Below the pieces are notes generated by a model. The model had not been told where the DNA came from. It saw only the letters and a program-made list of their open reading frames with translations, and searched no databases. Shown here in pieces: positions 14,664 to 19,410 of a stretch of 19,410 nt of DNA (position 1 is the stretch's first letter; every line of letters begins with the position of its first letter). This stretch comes from Kiritimatiellia bacterium (lineage in GTDB: Bacteria > Verrucomicrobiota > Kiritimatiellia > RFP12 > UBA1067). The stretch spans positions 1 through 19,410 of the forward strand of contig JAKSOX010000013.1 of assembly GCA_024405335.1 (NCBI GenBank), in the 5' to 3' direction. A program made the translations under genes and the position numbers.

Positions 14664-15335
14664 ATGGAAGGTTTGATCGGCAAGAAGATCGGCATGACCC
14701 AGGTGTTCGACAAGGACGGCAAGCGCGTTTGCGTGACCGTCATCGAAGTCGGTCCCTGCCCGGTGGTGCAGATGAAGACGCTCGAGAAGGACGGCTACGT
14801 CGCGGCGCAGCTGGGCTTCGGCGAGCAGAAAAAGCAGCGTCTCACGAAGGCGGTCGCGGGTCATCAGGAGAAGACCGGCGGTCTGGCGGACAAGAAAGTC
14901 CGCACGCTCAAGGAATTCGCGCCCGAGGCGGGCGAAGAGGTGAAGGTCGGCGACGTCCTCACGGTCAGGAACTTCGAAGGCGTCAAGTACGTGGACGTGA
15001 CGGGCGTGACGAAGGGCCGCGGTTTCGCGGGCGTGATCCGCCGCTACGGTTTCGCGGGCGGCAACATGACGCACGGCGGCCACTCCAAACGTCGCACGGG
15101 CGGTCTCGCGGCGCGCGACCTCCCGGGCTGGATCGAGAAGGGCAAGAAGATGCCCGGCCACATGGGCGACGTTTCCCGCAAGAACACGAACCTCGAGGTG
15201 ATCCAGGTCCGTCCCGACGACAACGCGTTGCTCGTCAAGGGTTCGGTTCCGGGCGCCCGCAACGGCCTCGTGTACGTGTGGAAGTCCCTGAAGAACAACG
15301 TTATCGCCCACAAGGCGAAGAAGGGGGCCAAGTAA
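14664..15335 (+). CDS. rplC: 50S ribosomal protein L3
   Basis: L3 binds near the 3' end of 23S rRNA and reaches toward the peptidyl transferase centre; it is needed early in 50S assembly. The 223-residue sequence begins MEGLIGKKIGMTQVFDKDGK and contains VTGVTKGRGFAGVIRRYGF and HGGHSKRRTGG, the conserved core, then KGKKMPGHMGD. The glutamine methylated in Escherichia coli L3 appears to be replaced in the LAARDLPG segment, by eye. AAGGAGG (14650-14656) precedes ATG 14664. Confidence 0.98.
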   Translation: MEGLIGKKIGMTQVFDKDGKRVCVTVIEVGPCPVVQMKTLEKDGYVAAQLGFGEQKKQRLTKAVAGHQEKTGGLADKKVRTLKEFAPEAGEEVKVGDVLTVRNFEGVKYVDVTGVTKGRGFAGVIRRYGFAGGNMTHGGHSKRRTGGLAARDLPGWIEKGKKMPGHMGDVSRKNTNLEVIQVRPDDNALLVKGSVPGARNGLVYVWKSLKNNVIAHKAKKGAK

Positions 15336-15338
15336 GCC

Positions 15339-15977
15339 ATGGCAACCATCAAGACATACACCGCCGCGGGCGAAGCCGCCGCCGAACTGCAGTTCGACGA
15401 CGCGAAGCTCGTGCTGGACAGGGGCGCGCAGGCGCTCAAGGACGCGGTCACGGCGATTCGCAACGCCATGCGCGCGGGCACGGCCTGCACGAAGGGCAAG
15501 GGCGAAGTCGCGGGTTCCAACAAGAAGCCGTGGAAACAGAAGGGCACGGGCAACGCCCGCGCCGGTTTCCGCCAGAGCCCGGTGTGGCGCGGCGGCGGCG
15601 TGGCGCACGGTCCGAAGCCGCGCGACTACTCGCAGAAAATCAACCGCAAGGTCATGCAGCTCGCGTTCACGCGCGCGCTTTCCGAGAAGATCGCCGCTGG
15701 CGACGTCGTGGTGGTGAACGAGTTCGCGTTCGCCGAGCCGAAGACGAAGCTGATGGCGGCCCTTCTGAAGAAGGCGGGCGTCGACCGCACGGCGCTGGTG
15801 GTGACGGCCAAGGAAGACGAGAACGTGTTCCGCATGACGGCGAACCTCGCCCGTGCGGCGTACGTTCCGGCTTGCGCGGCCGACGTCTACTCCATCATGC
15901 GCTTCAAGAAGCTCGTGTGCGACCAGGCCGGTTTCGACGCTCTCGTCGGCCGCATGGTCGGAAAGGAGACGAAGTAA
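15339..15977 (+). CDS. rplD: 50S ribosomal protein L4
   Basis: L4 lines the peptide exit tunnel and in many bacteria represses its own operon by acting on the leader RNA. The 212-residue sequence has the tunnel loop KKPWKQKGTGNARAGFRQSP followed by VWRGGGVAHGPKPRDY (residues about 63-102) and the globular C-terminal part (KLMAALLKKAGVDRTALVV). ATG 15339 is three bases after the rplC stop. The stop TAA overlaps the rplW ATG by one base. Its presence in this operon makes it the natural candidate regulator of the long leader. Confidence 0.97.
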   Translation: MATIKTYTAAGEAAAELQFDDAKLVLDRGAQALKDAVTAIRNAMRAGTACTKGKGEVAGSNKKPWKQKGTGNARAGFRQSPVWRGGGVAHGPKPRDYSQKINRKVMQLAFTRALSEKIAAGDVVVVNEFAFAEPKTKLMAALLKKAGVDRTALVVTAKEDENVFRMTANLARAAYVPACAADVYSIMRFKKLVCDQAGFDALVGRMVGKETK

Positions 15978-16252
15978 TGGAAAACGTGATCAAGCGCGTG
16001 ATCCTTTCCGAGAAGGGTTCCCGTCTCGGCGCGCTCAACCAGTACTTCCTGGAAGTGGACACGAAGGCCTCGAAGCCCGAGATCCGCCAGGCGGTGGAGA
16101 AGAAGTTCGGCGTGCACGTCCTCGCGGTGCGCACGGCGAACATGAAGGGCGGTCTCCGCACGATCCGCGGCACGCGCAAGCAGAAGGTGGAATCCACCTG
16201 GAAGCGCGCGATCGTGGAAGTCAAGGCGGGCGAGCGCATCGAAACGCTGTAA
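15977..16252 (+). CDS. rplW: 50S ribosomal protein L23
   Basis: L23 sits at the tunnel exit and is the docking site for trigger factor and signal recognition particle. The 91-residue sequence shows VIKRVILSEKGSRLGALNQY, then KPEIRQAVEKKFGVHVLAVRT and the basic tip NMKGGLRTIRGTRKQKVES. ATG 15977 shares its A with the rplD stop. AAGGAG (15963-15968) lies upstream inside rplD. Confidence 0.97.
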   Translation: MENVIKRVILSEKGSRLGALNQYFLEVDTKASKPEIRQAVEKKFGVHVLAVRTANMKGGLRTIRGTRKQKVESTWKRAIVEVKAGERIETL

Positions 16253-16265
16253 GGGGGTTTTGAAA

Positions 16266-17090
16266 ATGGCACTCAAAACGTTCAAGGCTCGTTCGCAGGG
16301 CATGCGCTTCCGCGTGGCGCCCACGTTCGAGGAGATCACCGAGAAGAAGCCGGTGAAATCGCTCACGAAGGCCGTCCGCAAGACGGCGGGCCGCAACAAC
16401 ACCGGCGTGATCACCTGCCGCCACAAGGGCGGCGGCGTGAAGCAGCGCATGCGCATCGTCGACTACCGCCGGGCGAAAGACGGCGTGGAGGCGACGGTCA
16501 AGGAAATCGCGTACGATCCGATGCGCACGGCCAACCTCGCGCTGATCGAGTACGCCGACGGCACGCTCTCCTACATCCTCTGCCCCGAAGGTCTCGTGAA
16601 GGGCGCGAAGGTGATGAGCGGCGACAAGGCGGAAGCCACGGTCGGAAACAGCCTCCCGTTGAGCCAGATTCCGCTGGGCCTGATGGTCCATTGCGTGGAA
16701 CTGATTCCGGGCAAGGGCGCGCAGATCGGCCGTTCCGCCGGCAACGAATGCCAGGTGATGGCGCGCGAGAAGGGCACCGTCACGCTGAAGCTTCCTTCCG
16801 GCGAAGTCCGCATTTTCGACGGCCGCTGCAAAGCGACGATCGGATCCGTGGGCAACAAGGACTGGGGTTCCGTCAAGCTCGGCAAGGCCGGACGCAAGCG
16901 CTACCTCGGCATTCGCCCGACGGTTCGCGGCGTGGCGATGAACCCTGTGGACCACCCGATGGGCGGCGGCGAAGGCCGCACCTCCGGCGGCACGAATCCG
17001 TGCTCCCCGTGGGGCCAGCTCGCGAAGGGCGGCAAGACGCGCAAGCCGCACAAGGCTTCTGACAAAGTCATCGTCAAACGGAGAAAGTAA
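16266..17090 (+). CDS. rplB: 50S ribosomal protein L2
   Basis: L2 binds 23S rRNA domain IV, helps join the subunits and supports peptidyl transferase activity. The 274-residue sequence has TAGRNNTGVITCRHKGGG, RIVDYRR, then IAYDPMRTANLALIEYADG and the C-terminal GVAMNPVDHPMGGGEGRTSG containing the conserved histidine (H230). ATG 16266 is preceded by GGGGG (16253-16257) at 8 bases. The N-terminus matches the family's usual ALKTFKARSQGMRF-like start, and no residue expected to be essential is missing. Confidence 0.98.
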   Translation: MALKTFKARSQGMRFRVAPTFEEITEKKPVKSLTKAVRKTAGRNNTGVITCRHKGGGVKQRMRIVDYRRAKDGVEATVKEIAYDPMRTANLALIEYADGTLSYILCPEGLVKGAKVMSGDKAEATVGNSLPLSQIPLGLMVHCVELIPGKGAQIGRSAGNECQVMAREKGTVTLKLPSGEVRIFDGRCKATIGSVGNKDWGSVKLGKAGRKRYLGIRPTVRGVAMNPVDHPMGGGEGRTSGGTNPCSPWGQLAKGGKTRKPHKASDKVIVKRRK

Positions 17091-17093
17091 AGC

Positions 17094-17372
17094 ATGTCTC
17101 GTTCACTCAAGAAAGGGCCTTACGTCGAGGATTCTCTCCTCAAGAAGGTCGAGAAGATGCAGGCCGCCGGAAAGAAGCAGCCGATCAAGACGTGGAGCCG
17201 CCGTTCGATGGTGCTCCCCGAATTCGTGGGATTGACGTTCGCCATTCACAACGGGCGTCAGCATCTCCCGATTTTCATCACCGAAAACATGGTCGGCCAT
17301 CGTCTTGGCGAATTCGCGCCCACGCGCACGTTCAAGTCGCATGGCGCCCATGTCGAAAAGGCTGAAAGGTAA
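17094..17372 (+). CDS. rpsS: 30S ribosomal protein S19
   Basis: S19 is in the head of the 30S subunit, next to S13, and contacts the tRNA decoding region. The 92-residue protein begins SRSLKKGPYVEDSLLKKV and contains TWSRRSMVLPEFVGLTFAIH and MVGHRLGEFAPTRTFKSHG, all standard. ATG 17094 is three bases after the rplB stop, and GGAGAAAG just upstream is its ribosome site. Confidence 0.98.
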   Translation: MSRSLKKGPYVEDSLLKKVEKMQAAGKKQPIKTWSRRSMVLPEFVGLTFAIHNGRQHLPIFITENMVGHRLGEFAPTRTFKSHGAHVEKAER

Positions 17373-17382
17373 GGACTGACCC

Positions 17383-17727
17383 ATGGAAGTTCAAGCCATA
17401 ACGAAGAATACGCGCATGTCGGCGGCGAAGGGCCGTCCTCTGGCGCGCGAATGCCAGGGCAAGCCGGTCGCGGTCGCCCTGCAGCTCGTCGAGTTCAGCC
17501 CCAAGAAGGCGGCGGCCATCCTGAAGAAGACGCTGCTTTCCGCGGTGGCGAACGCCACGAACAACAACGGTCTCGACAAGGCCGACCTCACGGTCAAGCT
17601 TTGCGTGTTCGACGAGTCCGTGCGCATCCGCCGCTTCTGGCCCACGGCCCGCGGCTCGGCGCATCCGATCGCCCGCCGTCTCTGCCATTGCAAAGTCGTC
17701 CTCACGGACGGAAAGGAAGCCAAGTAA
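17383..17727 (+). CDS. rplV: 50S ribosomal protein L22
   Basis: L22 contacts all domains of 23S rRNA and its loop lines the exit tunnel, where changes can give macrolide resistance. The 114-residue sequence has VALQLVEFSPKKAAAILKKT, LLSAVANATNNNGLDK and the tunnel loop RIRRFWPTARGSAHPIARR, followed by CHCKVVLTDG. ATG 17383 lies 10 bases after the rpsS stop, with AAGGTAAGGA upstream. The stop overlaps rpsC by one base. Confidence 0.97.
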   Translation: MEVQAITKNTRMSAAKGRPLARECQGKPVAVALQLVEFSPKKAAAILKKTLLSAVANATNNNGLDKADLTVKLCVFDESVRIRRFWPTARGSAHPIARRLCHCKVVLTDGKEAK

Positions 17728-18422
17728 TGGGTCAGAAAGTCAACCCCGTCGGATTCCGCCTGCCGGTCAGCCGCGCATGGCGTTCCAAGTGGTTCGCGCC
17801 CAAGAAAACCTTCGGTGCGTTCCTCGTCGAGGACCAGGAAATCCGCGAATACGTGAAGAAGCGCCTCGTGGAAGCGGGCCTCTCCAAGATCATGATCGAA
17901 CGCTACGCCAACCGCGTGCGCGTGTCCCTGTACAGCGCCCGTCCGGGCGTGATCCTCGGCCGCAAGGGCGAGGACGTGGACAAGATCCGCGGCGAGCTCG
18001 CGAAGATGACCAAGAAAGAGGTCTATCTCGAGATCAAGGAGGTGCGCGACGCCGACGCGGACGCGCAGCTCGTGGCCGAGTCGATCGCCCAGCAGCTTGA
18101 ACGCCGCATCGCGCTGAAGCGCGCGATGAAGCGCGCCGAGAAGGTGGCGATGGACATGGGCGTGGACGGCATCAAGATCCATGCGGGCGGCCGCATCAAC
18201 GGCGCGGAAATCGCGCGCGTCGAGTGGTCCCGCGAGGGCAAGGTGCCGCTGCACACGCTCCGTGCGAACATCGATTACGGTTTCGCGGAAGCCAACACCA
18301 CGGCCGGCAAGATCGGCATCAAGGTGTGGATCTGCAAAAAGGAAGATTTCCAGCCGAAGATGTCCGGTCGTCGCGAACGCGGCGACCGCGGCGACCGCGG
18401 CGATCGGAAGGGAGCGAGGTAA
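17727..18422 (+). CDS. rpsC: 30S ribosomal protein S3
   Basis: S3 lies at the mRNA entry tunnel and contributes helicase activity with S4 and S5. The 231-residue sequence starts GQKVNPVGFRLPVSRAWRSK. It has the KH domain with its GRKG loop at residues 78-81, the C-terminal domain GIKIHAGGRINGAEIARVEW, and REGKVPLHTLRANIDYGFAE. The last 16 residues form a basic tail of repeated GDR units encoded by a short GC-rich tandem repeat. ATG 17727 overlaps the rplV stop by one base. Confidence 0.98.
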   Translation: MGQKVNPVGFRLPVSRAWRSKWFAPKKTFGAFLVEDQEIREYVKKRLVEAGLSKIMIERYANRVRVSLYSARPGVILGRKGEDVDKIRGELAKMTKKEVYLEIKEVRDADADAQLVAESIAQQLERRIALKRAMKRAEKVAMDMGVDGIKIHAGGRINGAEIARVEWSREGKVPLHTLRANIDYGFAEANTTAGKIGIKVWICKKEDFQPKMSGRRERGDRGDRGDRKGAR

Positions 18423-18425
18423 GCC

Positions 18426-18848
18426 ATGCCTTTGATGCCCAAGAGAGTCAAGTTCCGCAAGGTTTCCAAAGGTAACCGTTCCGGTTACGCGACCTCCGGA
18501 ACGGAACTCGCGTACGGCGAGTTCGGCCTGAAGGCCACCACCCGCGGCGATCTCACCGCCACGCAGATCGAAGCGTGCCGCGTCGCGATCAACCGCGAAA
18601 TGAAGCGCAAAGGCAAGTTGTGGATCCGCGTGTTCCCCGACAAGCCGGTCACCCGCAAGCCGATCGAAGTGCGCATGGGCGGGGGCAAGGGCAACCCGGA
18701 ATTCTGGGCCGCCGTCGTGCTCCCCGGCAAGGTGCTCTTCGAAGTCGGCGGCGTTTCCGAGGAAGTGGCGCGCGAGTGCCTCCGCCTCGCCGCCACCAAA
18801 ATCGGCATCCACACGAAATTCATCACCCGCGCAGGAGTGAAGATCTGA
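18426..18848 (+). CDS. rplP: 50S ribosomal protein L16
   Basis: L16 binds near the A site and is required for late 50S assembly and tRNA accommodation. The 140-residue sequence shows MPLMPKRVKFRKVSKGNRSG, then GEFGLKATTRGDLTATQIEA, WIRVFPDKPVTRKPIEVRMG and GKGNPEFWAAVVLPGKVLFE. ATG 18426 is three bases after rpsC. GGAGCGAGG just upstream, inside the rpsC tail, is the ribosome site. Confidence 0.98.
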   Translation: MPLMPKRVKFRKVSKGNRSGYATSGTELAYGEFGLKATTRGDLTATQIEACRVAINREMKRKGKLWIRVFPDKPVTRKPIEVRMGGGKGNPEFWAAVVLPGKVLFEVGGVSEEVARECLRLAATKIGIHTKFITRAGVKI

Positions 18849-19051
18849 TGAAAAACACGGAACTCAGGGAGCTCTCGCTCGCGGAGCTCGATGCGAAGAT
18901 CGCGGCCACCAAGGCCGAAGTCGCGGACATCAAGCTCAGGCTCGCGTCCAAGAGCGAAGTCGAAAAGCCCGTTCGCGTTCGCGGTCTGCGCCGCGACGTC
19001 GCGCGGATGCTCACCATCCGCGAAGAACTCGCGAAGAAGGAGGCCAAGTGA
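18848..19051 (+). CDS. rpmC: 50S ribosomal protein L29
   Basis: L29 is a small two-helix protein near the tunnel exit beside L23. The 67-residue sequence has ELRELSLAELDAKIAATKAE and then KPVRVRGLRRDVARMLTIRE, the family pattern. ATG 18848 overlaps the rplP stop by one base (TGATG), and its own stop overlaps rpsQ by one base. Confidence 0.96.
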   Translation: MKNTELRELSLAELDAKIAATKAEVADIKLRLASKSEVEKPVRVRGLRRDVARMLTIREELAKKEAK

Positions 19052-19311
19052 TGGCTAACGAAAACACCCGCGGCGACCGCAAGGTCCGCAAGGGGACCGT
19101 CGTTTCGAAGATGGGCGTCAAGTCCGTCGTCGTCGAGGTCCAGTACCGCGAACTTCACCCCCTCTACGGCAAGGTGATAGTCCGCACGAAGAAGTACCAC
19201 GTCCACGACGAAGCCGACGCCGCCAAGGTGGGCGACAAGGTCGTGATCATGGAAACGCGTCCGCTCAGCGCCACCAAGCGCTGGCGCATCGTGACGCCGG
19301 AGGCGAAGTAA
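19051..19311 (+). CDS. rpsQ: 30S ribosomal protein S17
   Basis: S17 is an OB-fold primary binding protein of the 16S rRNA 5' domain. The 86-residue sequence has RKVRKGTVVSKMGVKSVVVE, then HPLYGKVIVRTKKYHVHDE and VGDKVVIMETRPLSATKRWR, all standard. ATG 19051 is chosen over the in-frame GTG one codon earlier; AAGGAGG (19037-19043) lies 7 bases upstream. Confidence 0.97.
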   Translation: MANENTRGDRKVRKGTVVSKMGVKSVVVEVQYRELHPLYGKVIVRTKKYHVHDEADAAKVGDKVVIMETRPLSATKRWRIVTPEAK

Positions 19312-19313
19312 CC

Positions 19314-19410
19314 ATGTTGCAGGAACTTTCGAACCTCGTCGTTGCGGACAACACCGGCGCCAAGCGCGCGATGTGCTTCCGCATCCTCAAGCAGCGCAAG
19401 GAGTACGCGC
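19314..19410 (+). CDS. rplN: 50S ribosomal protein L14 (3' end beyond window)
   Basis: The frame from ATG 19314 begins MLQELSNLVVADNTGAKRAM, then CFRILKQRKEYA. This matches the L14 N-terminus, including the conserved VADNTGAK motif. Only 32 codons are inside the window. L14 forms part of the subunit interface near bridge B8. It follows rpsQ by two bases, as expected in this operon. Confidence 0.93.
   Translation, partial: MLQELSNLVVADNTGAKRAMCFRILKQRKEYA

Overview
This is a GC-rich bacterial chromosome segment with every gene on the + strand. The combination of features suggests a member of the PVC group, most likely a gut-type Kiritimatiellota/Lentisphaerae relative. Those features are ScpA/ScpB, small LysM proteins, a secreted beta-helix protein with passenger-associated repeats and no autotransporter barrel, a secreted GH32 fructan hydrolase, and a canonical S10 ribosomal operon. 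The assignment rests on gene style only; no rRNA or other definitive marker is present.

Region 1 (1-8273) is one tightly packed, probably co-transcribed block. It contains scpA (5' end cut by the window edge), scpB with a very acidic tail, a TPR/LysM envelope protein, a tiny tail-anchored membrane protein, a second LysM protein, hemB, a GT2 glycosyltransferase, rlmN, an EamA-type transporter and apbE. Most junctions are short gaps or 4-base stop/start overlaps, and I see no terminator inside. The block mixes chromosome segregation, cell-wall binding, haem synthesis, 23S rRNA/tRNA methylation and flavinylation.

Region 2 (8270-13708) is accessory. An 822-residue secreted protein built from two related halves has a good promoter that overlaps the apbE stop and leaves almost no 5' UTR. 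After a weak terminator comes a striking array of seven copies of a short palindromic core (GTCGCTATGGCGAC), spaced exactly 22 bp apart. It is followed by an AT-richer fragment of a RhuM-like gene that ends near a perfect 9-bp hairpin. Then come a secreted GH32 enzyme and a GNAT acetyltransferase, each apparently with its own promoter.

Region 3 (13709-14339) has no convincing gene. It holds a cluster of dyad symmetries, an A/T-rich dyad and a good promoter for the ribosomal operon, then a leader of about 265 bases with several possible hairpins.

Region 4 (14340-19410) is the S10 operon in classical order: rpsJ, rplC, rplD, rplW, rplB, rpsS, rplV, rpsC, rplP, rpmC, rpsQ and the start of rplN, with 1-base overlaps or short gaps. 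Four promoters in the window share an extended -10 of the form TGRTAYANT, which gives a usable picture of the housekeeping promoter in this organism. The most unusual structure is the 22-bp phased palindrome array at 10833-10978.
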